The translations under genes and the position numbers were made by a program. The notes beneath the pieces are model-generated. The model did not search any database. It was given only the letters and a program-made list of their open reading frames with translations, and was not told the origin of the DNA. A stretch of 64,000 bases of DNA from Lentibacter sp. XHP0401 (GTDB lineage: Bacteria > Pseudomonadota > Alphaproteobacteria > Rhodobacterales > Rhodobacteraceae). The stretch lies in NCBI RefSeq assembly GCF_025751535.1, contig NZ_JAOWLC010000005.1, positions 204,088-268,087 on the forward strand, given 5' to 3'. Of the stretch, positions 1 through 9,577 are shown one piece after another. The stretch's first letter is position 1; each line of letters opens with the position of its first letter.

Positions 1-432
1 TACGCCACCCGTCTCCCCAGCACCCGCACAACCTTCGCAGCCTCTGTTTCAGGCAGAACTGTACCTGCACTATGCACCTCTGCGGGGCAGGCCATTCTGG
101 CGACTTTCCCGCCCGAGGAGCGCGCAACAGCCGTTCAAAGCTGGCTTCTGGAGCGCCACACCCCCCAAACAGTCATGGACCGCGCCACAATCGCAGAGCA
201 GATCGAAATAGTCGTTCAAAAAGGCTTTTCTATTACCTACAGCCAGTTGATTCTGAGCGAGGTTGGAATTGCCTGCGCCATTCGTGGTCCTGACGGAAGG
301 GCATGGTCAGCCGTGCAGTGCTCGGTCTCATCTCACCATTGGAACGATGACCGCATCCGCTCGGAAATCCTTCCATGGCTTCAAGACACAGCAAACGCCA
401 TCTCGCCCTTGCCACCAAAAGGCAAACAATAA
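1..432 (+). CDS. IclR family transcriptional regulator (C-terminal part)
   Basis: An open frame runs in from the left edge without a start and stops with TAA at 430-432, so only the last 143 residues are present. The segment GRTVPALCTSAGQAILA followed by FPPEER is typical of the effector-binding domain of IclR regulators, and the later GIACAIRGPDG stretch fits the end of the same fold. The DNA-binding winged helix would lie outside the window. It precedes an aldehyde dehydrogenase, a dehydrogenase and a TRAP transporter on the same strand, so it may control them; that is inference. The ligand is unknown. Confidence 0.8.
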   Translation, partial: YATRLPSTRTTFAASVSGRTVPALCTSAGQAILATFPPEERATAVQSWLLERHTPQTVMDRATIAEQIEIVVQKGFSITYSQLILSEVGIACAIRGPDGRAWSAVQCSVSSHHWNDDRIRSEILPWLQDTANAISPLPPKGKQ

Positions 433-541
433 CTCCCGAGAGCCAACTCCCTAGCGGCCTTCACTGCCATCTTGCGGCTCGGCCAGCCAAGGTGCATGAA
501 GGGGCAATACCGTGTAAACGCCAAAAGGCGAAGGAGACGAG

Positions 542-2029
542 ATGAAAGATTGGAGCGCATTAGCAACCGAGCTGTATGATGGCGGCTTTCACCCGATGTT
601 AATCAACGGGGAATGGCGCGAAGCCCAATCAGGCAAAACTATCGAAGCCCGCAACCCTGCCAACGGATCTTTACTCGCCACCGTCCCGAAGGGTGAAAGC
701 GCCGACATCGACGCCGCAGTTGCCGCCGCCCGCAAAGCCTTTGAGGGGCCGTGGTCAAAGTTCACACCCTTCGAACGTCAGGCGCTCTTGCTTCGCATTG
801 CCGACAAGTTTGAAGCCGAATGGGAAACGCTCTGCCTATCAGATACTCTGGACATGGGGATGCCGATCCAGCGAACACTCGCAAACAGTCGCAGGGTTCT
901 GGGAATGCTGCGTTTCTACGCTGGTCAAGCGGTTACGATCCACGGCAGCACGATTCCAAATTCATTCCCAGGCGAAATCTACTCTTCGACGGTCCGCGAG
1001 CCCGTGGGCGTTGTCGGGGCTATCATTCCCTGGAATGCGCCTATTGCTGGCTCAATCTGGAAAATCGCACCAGCAATCGCAACAGGCTGCACAGTTGTGT
1101 TGAAGCCTTCTGAAGAGGCCTCTCTTACCGTCCTGATGATTGCGCGGATCATGCAGGAAGCCGGTTTGCCTGATGGCGTCCTCAACGTGGTCACGGGGCT
1201 TGGCTCCGAAGCTGGAGCCGCGCTGGCAGAGCATCAGGGTGTGGACAAGATCGTCTTCACCGGATCTACTGCAACCGGACAAGCCATTGCCCGCGCAGCG
1301 ACAGGCAACCTCAAAAAGGTTTCGCTTGAATTGGGCGGTAAGTCACCTGTGATTGTCTGTAAGGACGCCGACATCGAAAAAGCCGTGCCCGTCGCGGCTA
1401 TGGCTGTCTTTGCCAACTCGGGCCAGATCTGCATTGCAGGCTCCCGCCTGTTCGTCGCCCGTGAAATTCATGACGAATTCGTGCAGCGCGTCGCCACCTT
1501 CGCCGCCAATCTGAAAATTGGCCAAGGTATCGACGCCGACACAGACATCGGCCCGATTATCTCGGCCCGTCAGGCCGAGCGCATCGCCGGCTTCCTTGCC
1601 GCAGGGCCAAACGAAGGTGCCGAAGTGTTGACAGGCGGCTGCATTGCCGAAGGCGACCATCTGCAAGGTGGGCATTTCATTCAGCCAACCGTCTTTGGCG
1701 GCGTGACTGACGAAATGTCAGTCGCCCGCGAAGAAATCTTCGGGCCCGTCATTTCCGCGCTGCCTTTTGATACAATCGACGAAGTGGTCACACGCGCCAA
1801 TGCCACCCCTTACGGCCTGGCCGCTGGCGTCTTTTCGACACACCTTGGAACAGCACACAAGCTCGCGCACCGCCTCAAAGCAGGTTCCGTCTGGGTCAAT
1901 ATGTATCACGCCATTGACCCGGCAGTGCCGTTCGGTGGTGTCAAAATGTCCGGATACGGACGCGAAGGCGGAACCGAGCACATGGAAGAATACCTGGATA
2001 CAAAAGCGATCTGGATCAACACGGACTGA
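542..2029 (+). CDS. NAD(P)-dependent aldehyde dehydrogenase
   Basis: A 495-residue protein, the usual length of the aldehyde dehydrogenase superfamily, which oxidises an aldehyde to the acid with NAD(P)+. The sequence shows IIPWNAP near residue 160, the Rossmann glycines in FTGSTATGQ, the general base in LELGGK (E263) and the catalytic cysteine in NSGQICIAGSR (C297). The ATG follows an AAGGAGA ribosome site. A 3-hydroxyisobutyrate-dehydrogenase-like gene and a TRAP transporter follow, suggesting catabolism of an imported hydroxy or carbonyl compound. The exact substrate cannot be read from the sequence; several Roseobacter semialdehyde or sulfoaldehyde dehydrogenases look alike. Confidence 0.9.
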   Translation: MKDWSALATELYDGGFHPMLINGEWREAQSGKTIEARNPANGSLLATVPKGESADIDAAVAAARKAFEGPWSKFTPFERQALLLRIADKFEAEWETLCLSDTLDMGMPIQRTLANSRRVLGMLRFYAGQAVTIHGSTIPNSFPGEIYSSTVREPVGVVGAIIPWNAPIAGSIWKIAPAIATGCTVVLKPSEEASLTVLMIARIMQEAGLPDGVLNVVTGLGSEAGAALAEHQGVDKIVFTGSTATGQAIARAATGNLKKVSLELGGKSPVIVCKDADIEKAVPVAAMAVFANSGQICIAGSRLFVAREIHDEFVQRVATFAANLKIGQGIDADTDIGPIISARQAERIAGFLAAGPNEGAEVLTGGCIAEGDHLQGGHFIQPTVFGGVTDEMSVAREEIFGPVISALPFDTIDEVVTRANATPYGLAAGVFSTHLGTAHKLAHRLKAGSVWVNMYHAIDPAVPFGGVKMSGYGREGGTEHMEEYLDTKAIWINTD

Positions 2030-2064
2030 TCCCTCGCAAGAAGACGACCAAAGGAGACTACCAT

Positions 2065-2946
2065 ATGCATGTCGGAATTATCGGTGTTGGGCTCATGGGC
2101 CACGGGATTGCGCGCAACGTCCTGTTGAGAGGCGGCTTCAAGCTTAGCTTTCTCGACCATCCGGGCAACCAGCCGGTTGACGAGCTAATCAGCCATGGCG
2201 CGACAGCTTGCGCCACCCCAGCAGATATCGCCACAAATTGTGATATAGTAATCCTTTGCGTCACCGGCTCGCCGCAAGTCGAAGCCATTGTCGCGGGTGA
2301 AAACGGGCTGGTCTCTGCTCTAAAGCCCGGCACGATAATCGTCGATTGCTCCACCGCCCTGCCCGAATCCACGCTGCGTATGGGCGCTCTCGTCCAAGCC
2401 GCTGGCGGAGAATATATCGACGCCCCGATGACCCGCACGGCCAAAGAAGCCCACGATGGCAAGCTCAACCTCCTCGTCGGTGGTGACACCGCCGTGCTGG
2501 AAAAAGTCAGCCCCGTGCTCGCCTCCTTTACCGAACGCGCCGATCATGTCGGCCCGCTTGGTCACGGCCATAGGCTCAAACTACTGCACAATTATGTCTC
2601 CGTCGGCTTCATGACCCTACTCGCCGAGGCCGCCGCACAAGCCGCTGATGCAGACATCGACCCGCAAGTGTTCGTAGATGTTCTGGCGGGCGGAGGTGGT
2701 GCAAGCGCGGCGTTAAACCGTCTCACCCCCTACATCATCAAGGGCGACCGCGAGACGCTCCCGTTCTCCATCGCCAACGCGCAGAAAGACATGGGATACT
2801 ACCATTCAATGGCCCATGCAGCGGGCGCAAAAGTGACCGTTGCCGACAGCATATCAGCAACGCTTTCCATGGCCGTAGAAGAGGGTCATGGCGAAGCTTA
2901 CGTCCCCGAGTTGGTCAAGCTGTTCCGCCAGAAAGGCGCACTCTGA
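2065..2946 (+). CDS. 3-hydroxyisobutyrate dehydrogenase-like NAD(P)-dependent oxidoreductase
   Basis: A 293-residue member of the beta-hydroxyacid dehydrogenase family (3-hydroxyisobutyrate, tartronate semialdehyde, sulfolactaldehyde and gamma-hydroxybutyrate enzymes). It starts with the Rossmann motif GVGLMGHGIARN, has the substrate-loop-like DAPMTRTAKEA near residue 118, and HRLKLLHNYVSVG with the expected catalytic lysine near residue 172. The start is preceded by AAAGGAG, and the gap to the upstream aldehyde dehydrogenase is 35 bases, so the two are probably one operon. An alcohol-aldehyde-acid sequence through this enzyme and the upstream dehydrogenase is plausible but inferred. Confidence 0.85.
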   Translation: MHVGIIGVGLMGHGIARNVLLRGGFKLSFLDHPGNQPVDELISHGATACATPADIATNCDIVILCVTGSPQVEAIVAGENGLVSALKPGTIIVDCSTALPESTLRMGALVQAAGGEYIDAPMTRTAKEAHDGKLNLLVGGDTAVLEKVSPVLASFTERADHVGPLGHGHRLKLLHNYVSVGFMTLLAEAAAQAADADIDPQVFVDVLAGGGGASAALNRLTPYIIKGDRETLPFSIANAQKDMGYYHSMAHAAGAKVTVADSISATLSMAVEEGHGEAYVPELVKLFRQKGAL

Positions 2947-3053
2947 CCGCCACTCGCTGGAACTTATTTGCACGGCGGCAGAACACCTCAGGCAGGCTTG
3001 CCTATCACCCAAGGCTTCTGTAGCACATATTCTATGTTTAATGGGAGGACACC

Positions 3054-4034
3054 ATGATGATCAATTATCGCACACTGGCTGCCGCTGGTGCTTTGGTAGC
3101 AATCGGCTTTCCGGCTTTTGCTGAAACAGAAATCAAACTGGGCTACGCGCTAGCACCCGACAGCCACTACGGCGTGGCGGCACTGAAGTTTGAGGAAGTT
3201 CTGCTTGCAGAAACTGGCGACCAGTTCAAAGTCACACATTTCCCATCATCGGGCCTTGGCGGTGAACGCGAAGTCATTGAAGGGCTTCAGATCGGCACAG
3301 TCGAAGCGACAATCGTGTCCTCGGGCACACTCGCAAACTTCGTGCCCGAAACCGGCGTTTTTGACATTCCGTTCCTGTTCAGCGGCCTACCACATGCGCG
3401 CGCCGTTCTGGACGGCCCCATCGGTCAGGATATTCTCGCCAAGTTTGACGGTGTCGGCCTCCACGGTCTGGCATGGGGCGAACAAGGCTTCCGCCACATC
3501 ACCAACAACCGTAACGCAATCCATACGCCTGCAGATGTTGAAGGCCTCAAAATCCGCACCATGGAAAACCCGGTTCACCTCGCCGCGTTTGACGCCATGG
3601 GCGCAGCGCCAACTCCAATGGCATGGCCCGAAGTCATTTCGTCTCTGCAACAGGGCGTGATCGATGGACAAGAAAACCCGCTTTCCGTCATCGTGTCAGT
3701 CAAGCTGAATGAAGTTCAGAAATATCTGACAGTCTCTGGCCACGTTTACTCCCCCGCAATGCTGCTGGTGTCTAAGCCCTTCTGGGACGGCCTTGATGAC
3801 ACACAAAAAGCCGCGATGGAAAAAGCAGCGACAGAAGCCGTGGTCACAATGCGCGGCTATGTGGACAATGTCGAAACATCCGGCGTAGAGACACTGAAGG
3901 AGCGGGGCATGGAAGTAAATATCCTGTCCGCCGAGGAAAAAGCCGCGTTCCAAGGCTCGATCAAGTCTGCCTACGAGGGCTACTATGAGACTTACGGCCA
4001 AGAGCTTGTCGACTCGATCGTAAACTTCGAGTGA
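3054..4034 (+). CDS. TRAP transporter substrate-binding protein (DctP family)
   Basis: A 326-residue periplasmic binding protein with a Sec signal peptide (hydrophobic segment ending FPAFA at about residue 23). Family hallmarks are visible: GLKIRTMENPVH with the conserved arginine that in this family salt-bridges a substrate carboxylate, GAAPTPMAWPEVISSLQQG, and DGQENP. A GGGAGG ribosome site precedes the start. It delivers a probable organic acid to the DctQM permease encoded next. The substrate is unknown; the neighbouring dehydrogenases suggest a hydroxy- or oxo-acid or related compound. Confidence 0.92.
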   Translation: MMINYRTLAAAGALVAIGFPAFAETEIKLGYALAPDSHYGVAALKFEEVLLAETGDQFKVTHFPSSGLGGEREVIEGLQIGTVEATIVSSGTLANFVPETGVFDIPFLFSGLPHARAVLDGPIGQDILAKFDGVGLHGLAWGEQGFRHITNNRNAIHTPADVEGLKIRTMENPVHLAAFDAMGAAPTPMAWPEVISSLQQGVIDGQENPLSVIVSVKLNEVQKYLTVSGHVYSPAMLLVSKPFWDGLDDTQKAAMEKAATEAVVTMRGYVDNVETSGVETLKERGMEVNILSAEEKAAFQGSIKSAYEGYYETYGQELVDSIVNFE

Positions 4035-4043
4035 AACACGTCA

Positions 4044-4066
4044 GCCGGCGCCCTCGTGGCGCCGGC
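4044..4066 (+). promoter_or_regulatory. Intercistronic hairpin after the TRAP binding-protein gene
   Basis: GCCGGCGCC, a five-base loop, then GGCGCCGGC form a perfect nine-pair stem in the 52-base gap between the binding-protein and small-permease genes. No U tract follows, so it is unlikely to be a simple terminator. An mRNA-stabilising or attenuating element that keeps the binding protein in excess over the membrane subunits is the likely role; that is inference. Confidence 0.6.
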
Positions 4067-4086
4067 GCACGGCCAGAGGGCGCCCT

Positions 4087-4605
4087 TTGAAACGACTGGA
4101 ATCCATTTTCGTCACTCTGAACAGCTGGGTGCTCATCCTTATGTTGTCCGCGATGACACTTATCGTCGGCGCGAACATCGCGTTGCGCTACACAACGGCA
4201 CAGTCATTGCCTTGGGCAGATGAAGCCGCACGTTACCTCATGATCTGGATGACATTCGTCGCCGCAGGCTTGGTCCTGCGCACGGGTGGACATGTCGCGA
4301 TCACAAACCTGCAAGATGCACTCCCGAAGATGGGCCAAAAGATTCTTCGTGGCGCCATCGTTGTCGGATTGCTCCTGTTCTTCTGCTTCATGGTTTATGT
4401 CGGTATTCAATATGCACAGCGCATGCAGTATCAAGTCACACCTGCAATGCGCATACCCTTTCTTTATGTCTATGCGGCAATGCCCATCGGCTTTGGCCTG
4501 CTGATCTTACATCTCATCCTGATAGCACATCCCTTTATCACCGCAGGTGAGTATAAAAACACCGACAACACAGGCGATGTCCTTCCCGGAGGCGCAAATG
4601 GCTGA
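4087..4605 (+). CDS. TRAP transporter small permease (DctQ family)
   Basis: A 172-residue integral membrane protein with four hydrophobic segments, as expected for the small TRAP subunit. The motif LPWADEAARYLMIWMTFVAAG around residues 40-60 is the family signature. The frame starts with TTG, with AGAGGG about eight bases upstream; no ATG lies close by. It ends within ATGGCTGA, overlapping the start of the large permease by eight bases, which points to coupled translation. Confidence 0.88.
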   Translation: MKRLESIFVTLNSWVLILMLSAMTLIVGANIALRYTTAQSLPWADEAARYLMIWMTFVAAGLVLRTGGHVAITNLQDALPKMGQKILRGAIVVGLLLFFCFMVYVGIQYAQRMQYQVTPAMRIPFLYVYAAMPIGFGLLILHLILIAHPFITAGEYKNTDNTGDVLPGGANG

Positions 4606-5881
4606 AATACTATTCGCAGCCCTATTCATCCTGCTGGCGCTTGGAATCCCCGTAGCCTTTGCCATGGCGATCTCTGTCTTTCTCGCGCTTAATCTCGGGT
4701 CATCATATCCTAACATCGTCGTGGTTAAAGAGATGTTCTCAGGCCTCGACAGCTTTCCGCTCCTAGCAGTGCCATTCTTTATTCTTGCCGCCGAGATTAT
4801 GACTGGCGGCGCCGTAACTCTGGCAATGCTACGTCTCGCACAGTCTCTTGTTGGGCACCTAATAGGCGGCCTAGGGCACGCCAACGTCGTGAGCTCGGCG
4901 ATGTTCGCCGGGATTTCAGGAAGCGCCCTCGCCGATGCTGCAGGCCCCGGCACAATGATGATACGGATGATGGAAAGAGGCGGCTACGGTCGTGCCTATG
5001 CTGGCGCCCTAACAATTGCGAGTTCAGTTGTCGGCCCCATCATCCCGCCATCAATCACGATGATCATCTATGCCATGCAAGATGAAAAAGTCTCGGTCGG
5101 CTCTCTGTTCATGGCTGGAGTTTTACCAGGGATCCTGATTACCGGAATGGTGATTTTGGCCAACGCGCGCGTGAGCCATATACGCGGCTACGCCAGTGGT
5201 GATCCCATGCCACCACCGAAGGAAATCTTGCGAATTGCACTCTACGCGTTGCCTGCACTGCTTCTCGTGGTGCTCATCGTTGGCGGTATTCGCTTTGGCG
5301 TTTTCACGCCAACCGAAGCCTCTGTCATCGCGGTCTTTTACGCCCTGCTCGTTGGTATGTTTATCTACCGCTCACTCCAAATCAGGGATCTGCCGGCGAT
5401 CATTCTTCGCGCCGCGCTGGTCTCAGGCGCTGTATTGCTGATCCTCGGAGCAGCACGTGCCTTTGCCTGGATTCTGATTATCGAGAGCCTCCCACAGTAT
5501 CTTGCGGGAACGATCATCTCATGGGATTTATCCCCAATCGTGTTCTTGCTGGCTGTGAATGTATTACTGCTAATTTTCGGTCTGTTTATGGACCCACTCC
5601 CTGGCGTGATGATCCTTGTGCCCATCCTGGCTCCCATCAGCTTCGCACTTGGAATAGACCCCAATCATTTTGCAATCGTAGTCATCGTAAACCTGACACT
5701 GGGACTCACCACGCCACCGGTTGGCAGCTTGATCTTCGTAGTTTCGTCAACCATGAAGATGAAGCCTTCGACCTTGATCAAAGAAATGCCGCCGTTCTTT
5801 ATCGCCCTTGCCTCCGCATTGCTGCTGATCACGTTCATTCCTGCATTGTCCACGTGGCTTCCAAAGGCCAGCGGATTCTAA
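4598..5881 (+). CDS. TRAP transporter large permease (DctM family)
   Basis: A 427-residue, very hydrophobic protein of about twelve membrane helices that forms the sodium-driven translocation channel. Typical blocks are VPFFILAAEIM, IMTGGAVT-type signatures, VGPIIPPSITMIIYA and NLTLGLTTPPVG. A longer frame could begin at GTG 4547, but ATG 4598 has GGAGG seven bases upstream and starts directly with the first membrane helix, so I chose it. It overlaps the small-permease stop codon and completes the DctPQM operon. Confidence 0.9.
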   Translation: MAEILFAALFILLALGIPVAFAMAISVFLALNLGSSYPNIVVVKEMFSGLDSFPLLAVPFFILAAEIMTGGAVTLAMLRLAQSLVGHLIGGLGHANVVSSAMFAGISGSALADAAGPGTMMIRMMERGGYGRAYAGALTIASSVVGPIIPPSITMIIYAMQDEKVSVGSLFMAGVLPGILITGMVILANARVSHIRGYASGDPMPPPKEILRIALYALPALLLVVLIVGGIRFGVFTPTEASVIAVFYALLVGMFIYRSLQIRDLPAIILRAALVSGAVLLILGAARAFAWILIIESLPQYLAGTIISWDLSPIVFLLAVNVLLLIFGLFMDPLPGVMILVPILAPISFALGIDPNHFAIVVIVNLTLGLTTPPVGSLIFVVSSTMKMKPSTLIKEMPPFFIALASALLLITFIPALSTWLPKASGF

Positions 5882-5948
5882 AATCAACTCTCTCGTCAGA
5901 CCCTGCGTTTTAAACGCGGCGCATCTTGGCGTCTTACTTCGCACGGTG

Positions 5949-7433
5949 TCAGGCCCAATCCCGGCATACGTATTTCACTTCAGTAAAGGCCTCCAATCCG
6001 AGGCGTGACCCTTCACGTCCAAGGCCCGATTGCTTCATCCCTCCAAACGGGATCGGCGCCCCCGTGACCTTTGTGCGGTTGACCGCAACCATGCCGAACC
6101 GCAACGCGCGGCTGGCGCGGTAGATACGACGTGGGTCTTGACTATGAAGATATGCGACAAGGCCGTATTCGGTGTCATTCGCTCGCTTCAACGCCTCATC
6201 TTCGGTATCAAACAAGGTGATGGCAGCCACAGGACCGAATGTTTCCTCGGTCATTATTTTGGCATTCGCCGGGACATCGGCCAACACCGTCGGCTGGTAA
6301 AACAAGTCGCCCGCCGGGTGCAGCTTCCCACCGCACAACAAGCGCGCCCCTTTTTCAAGCGCGTCTTTCACATGTTCTTCCTGCTTCTCAATCGCTTTCG
6401 CGTTCATCAAGGGGCCAATATCTGGGTCATCCATACCGACGCCAACGCTTAGAGCCTGGGTAGCAGTTGTGAAACGCGCGCAGAACTCATCATAGATGGA
6501 ACGCTCGACAAAAAAGCGGTTCGCACCAAGGCAGTCCTGGCCTGAAGTTGCGAATTTGGCTTTGATCGCCTCCTCCACGGCCTGATCCATATCGGCATCA
6601 GCAAACACCACGAATGGCGCATGACCACCCAGCTCCAACACCAACCTTTTGATCGTGTCCGCGCCCTGCCGATATAAAAGACGGCCAATCTCTGTTGATC
6701 CGGTGAAGGAAACAGCACGAATGCGGGCGTCTTCCATCCAGGCTCCGACAATATCTGGCGCATTCCCCGTGATCACGTTGAACACCCCGTCCGGCATACC
6801 CGCACGCTGCGCAAGCTCGGCCAGTGCCAGCGCAGACAGTGGTGTCTCGATCGAAGGATGCGCGACAACTGTGCACCCCGCAGCAAGAGCCGCCGAGGCT
6901 TTGCGTGTCAACATAGCAGACGGAAAGTTCCAAGGGGTAATCAGAGCCGCCACGCCAACTGGCTCACGCCAGACTTCCACTTCCGCGTCGGGCAAGTGCG
7001 AAGTAACGCTTTCAATGTTGGGACGGCGGGCTTCCTCCGCATAAAACTCTACAAAGGCGGCCGCATAGTCGATTTCGCCCCGTGCTTCAGAAATCGGCTT
7101 GCCTTGCTCATAGGTCATGATCAGAACCAGATCTTCACGATGTTCAAGCATCAACTCAAACCAACGGCGCAAAATCTCAGTCCTCTGTTGCGGCAACAAT
7201 CCGGCCCAACCAAGCCACGCATCGTGGGCCGCTTTTGCAGCGCGCTTTGCATCCAGAGCCGACAAGCAGGCAACTTGCGCAATCCTGGCACCATTGGATG
7301 GATCGTTAACGGCCTGGCTGGTACCCGACTGCCCATCCACCCATTCACCGTTCAAATGCGCCTTGGTGCGCAGCAGCTTACTATCAGAAAGTGCTGAGAA
7401 GAGAGGGTGGCGGCTGTTGATCATCGCAGTCAT
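5949..7433 (-). CDS. ssd: Semialdehyde dehydrogenase of the ectoine locus (Ssd/DoeC-like)
   Basis: A 494-residue aldehyde dehydrogenase resembling succinate-semialdehyde dehydrogenases, with ALITPWNFPSAMLTRK, FTGSTEIGR, general base in LELGGH (E267) and catalytic cysteine in SGQDCLGANRF (C301). In ectoine degradation the ssd/doeC product is thought to oxidise aspartate semialdehyde to aspartate. Position beside asnC and enuR supports that role. The frame stays open upstream to 7649, but ATG 7433 has GGAG seven bases before it and starts at the normal family N-terminus. Leftward orientation, apart from the transporter genes, differs from the Ruegeria arrangement I know. Confidence 0.8.
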   Translation of the reverse strand: MTAMINSRHPLFSALSDSKLLRTKAHLNGEWVDGQSGTSQAVNDPSNGARIAQVACLSALDAKRAAKAAHDAWLGWAGLLPQQRTEILRRWFELMLEHREDLVLIMTYEQGKPISEARGEIDYAAAFVEFYAEEARRPNIESVTSHLPDAEVEVWREPVGVAALITPWNFPSAMLTRKASAALAAGCTVVAHPSIETPLSALALAELAQRAGMPDGVFNVITGNAPDIVGAWMEDARIRAVSFTGSTEIGRLLYRQGADTIKRLVLELGGHAPFVVFADADMDQAVEEAIKAKFATSGQDCLGANRFFVERSIYDEFCARFTTATQALSVGVGMDDPDIGPLMNAKAIEKQEEHVKDALEKGARLLCGGKLHPAGDLFYQPTVLADVPANAKIMTEETFGPVAAITLFDTEDEALKRANDTEYGLVAYLHSQDPRRIYRASRALRFGMVAVNRTKVTGAPIPFGGMKQSGLGREGSRLGLEAFTEVKYVCRDWA

Positions 7434-7539
7434 GTTGCACTCCGTCGCAAAAATGAGAGTTTCCAAAAGGATAACCTCCCCCCCGGCGAAGCTTTGCTTG
7501 AAGTTCACAGCTCCCAACGAAAAATCATCGGTGCAGGCG

Positions 7540-8022
7540 CTATATTTTTGAAAGAACATCAAACGGTGGCGGTGCGTCTTTAACCGCCTTCGTAACAATG
7601 TAGCTGAAATATCGCGAGACTCCGGCACGTTGCTCCAAAACGGTATCAATCAATGCCTGATAACTGTCGATATCGCGTGTGACGATCTGCATCAGGTAAT
7701 CATATCCGCCACCGACCGCCCAACATCCGGTAACTTCTTCATGGCGGGCAATTTCGCGCTCGAAGCGATCAAAATTCTGCGCCTTATGCTCGCCAAGTTC
7801 GACCATAACAAAAATCGTGACACATGGCCCGATGGCTCGGAGCGAAAATTCAGCTCTATAACCAGTAATCACACCGGCTTTTTCCAGCCGTTGCATACGG
7901 TCCCAACAAGCCGTTGGACCCAAACCAACACGGCGCGCCAACTCGCTTTTGCTCAGCCGCCCATTTTTGGCAAGCTGCGCCAATAAAGAAATATCAATCT
8001 TATCCAAGCGAAACATACTCAT
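7540..8022 (-). CDS. asnC: Lrp/AsnC family regulator of the ectoine locus
   Basis: A 160-residue Lrp/AsnC protein: N-terminal helix-turn-helix (DKIDISLLAQLAKNGR, then LSKSELARRVGLGPTACWDR) and a C-terminal ligand-binding domain with GCWAVGGGYDYLMQIVTRD. Genes of this type (asnC/doeX) accompany ectoine catabolic genes in Ruegeria and Halomonas. It is transcribed away from enuR with 65 bases between the two starts, and reads toward ssd, 106 bases downstream. It probably controls these genes together with EnuR, sensing an ectoine-derived diamino acid; that is inference from context. Confidence 0.85.
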   Translation of the reverse strand: MSMFRLDKIDISLLAQLAKNGRLSKSELARRVGLGPTACWDRMQRLEKAGVITGYRAEFSLRAIGPCVTIFVMVELGEHKAQNFDRFEREIARHEEVTGCWAVGGGYDYLMQIVTRDIDSYQALIDTVLEQRAGVSRYFSYIVTKAVKDAPPPFDVLSKI

Positions 8023-8087
8023 TCTGATATCATGTCAAACAAGCAGAACGACTTGTCAATTGATATGAAACATTGGACGATATTGTC

Positions 8088-9473
8088 ATGATTGAATGGC
8101 TCCCTCCGAAATCCGACCTGAAACGCCCGCGATACCGCTCCTTGATGAGTTGTATCGAGGACAAAATCGAAAATGGGACCCTTAAACCTGGCCAGCGCCT
8201 CCCGACACACAGGGAATTAGCTTATCAGTTGGGCGTCAGTATCCAGACTGTAAGCCGCGCATACTCCCGCCTTGTCGAAGCCGGAAAAATCGTAGGAGAA
8301 GTAGGGCGTGGCAGCTTTGTGCGTCCTTTGGCAGGCGCCGCATCCTTACCCTTTTCCGCGCAGAGAGCAAAACGGGGAACACTGGATCTCGCACTCCTTA
8401 AGCCGGTATCGAGTGACATCCACAAGGATGCTATGAAGGCCGCACTAACGAGAATAGCAAAGGCCCTGCCCGATGAACTGCTGTTCTCATTCCGTGCCTC
8501 CACCATCGCCAAACGACACATTCCAGCCATTGATCAATGGCTTGCGCTATGTGGTGTTAAACGTCAGGAGCAGACTTTTATCCCAACGAATGGCAACACA
8601 TCAGCAATGACCGTCGCATTATTAAGTGTGGCGCACAGTGGTGATCTTATCGTAGCGGAAAAAACAGGGCATCACACTCTACCATCTCTGTGCCGCAGTC
8701 TCGGAATGCGTCTGAAGGGGCTTGAAACCGATAGAGAGGGCATGTTGCCCACCGCCCTCAATGAGGCCTGTCAGGCCGCGACAATTAAGGCAATTTATGT
8801 TATGCCACGTTGTAGCCCTACCGGTAACCTCATGGGAGAGGAGCGGCGGCGGGCGCTCGTAGCCGTTGCCCGTCAACATGGGGTCGCAATCATCGAGAAT
8901 GATAGCTGGGGGCCGCTGAATGGCATCAATATTCCTTCGTTTTCACAGTTGGCTCCTGAACGTTGTTACTACTTCACCAGCTTGACCAAGTGTATCGCGC
9001 CTGGGATGCGTGTCGGATTCCTCGTCGCCCCGGAATCAGCTGCCAGGACAATTCAGGAGCGTCACATGCTGACCAACTGGATGGTTACGCCATTGATGCT
9101 GGAGATCGCAGCGCAAATGATTGCCACTGGCACGGCCGAGCAACTTTTGAAGTGGCAGCGCACTGCGTTGCAAGCCCGGCGCGACATAGCCTGGGACGTG
9201 CTGCATTCATTCGATGTCCGCACAAATGGCTTAATGGCATGGCTGCCTCTTCCTGACATTGGCTCCGAAGCCCGACTGGTGGATCTTGCGCGCAATGATG
9301 ACGTGCTCGTCGCACCTGGTTCCACTTTCTCTATCGGAACCCTGCCATCCTTGCCCGGGGTGCGCATATCCCTTGGTCAAAAGAACCCGACAGACCTGCG
9401 CGGGGGGCTGCAAGCACTGGCACGGCTGGCCTCTGAAATGAGACCAGCCGTTACTCCAGCCGACACATTGTAA
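8088..9473 (+). CDS. enuR: EnuR, MocR/GntR-type PLP-dependent repressor of ectoine use
   Basis: A 461-residue MocR-type regulator: N-terminal GntR winged helix (ELAYQLGVSIQTVSRAYSRL near residues 42-61) fused to an aminotransferase-like domain. The PLP lysine lies in FTSLTKCIAPGMRVGF and is residue 301 from this start, against Lys302 described for Ruegeria pomeroyi EnuR. That protein represses the ueh/eut genes until ectoine-derived (acetyl-)diaminobutyrate binds PLP. A TTG at 8073 could extend the N-terminus by five residues; I prefer ATG 8088. It sits directly upstream of uehABC, 105 bases from the uehA start. Confidence 0.88.
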   Translation: MIEWLPPKSDLKRPRYRSLMSCIEDKIENGTLKPGQRLPTHRELAYQLGVSIQTVSRAYSRLVEAGKIVGEVGRGSFVRPLAGAASLPFSAQRAKRGTLDLALLKPVSSDIHKDAMKAALTRIAKALPDELLFSFRASTIAKRHIPAIDQWLALCGVKRQEQTFIPTNGNTSAMTVALLSVAHSGDLIVAEKTGHHTLPSLCRSLGMRLKGLETDREGMLPTALNEACQAATIKAIYVMPRCSPTGNLMGEERRRALVAVARQHGVAIIENDSWGPLNGINIPSFSQLAPERCYYFTSLTKCIAPGMRVGFLVAPESAARTIQERHMLTNWMVTPLMLEIAAQMIATGTAEQLLKWQRTALQARRDIAWDVLHSFDVRTNGLMAWLPLPDIGSEARLVDLARNDDVLVAPGSTFSIGTLPSLPGVRISLGQKNPTDLRGGLQALARLASEMRPAVTPADTL

Positions 9474-9577
9474 TGATTTAATGTTGTCATTGACTCCACT
9501 TTGTATTGATTCAATCCTTGATGGGAATGCCCGCAAACTGCTTTGCGGGGGATGAAAATCAATTTAAGGAGTACCTT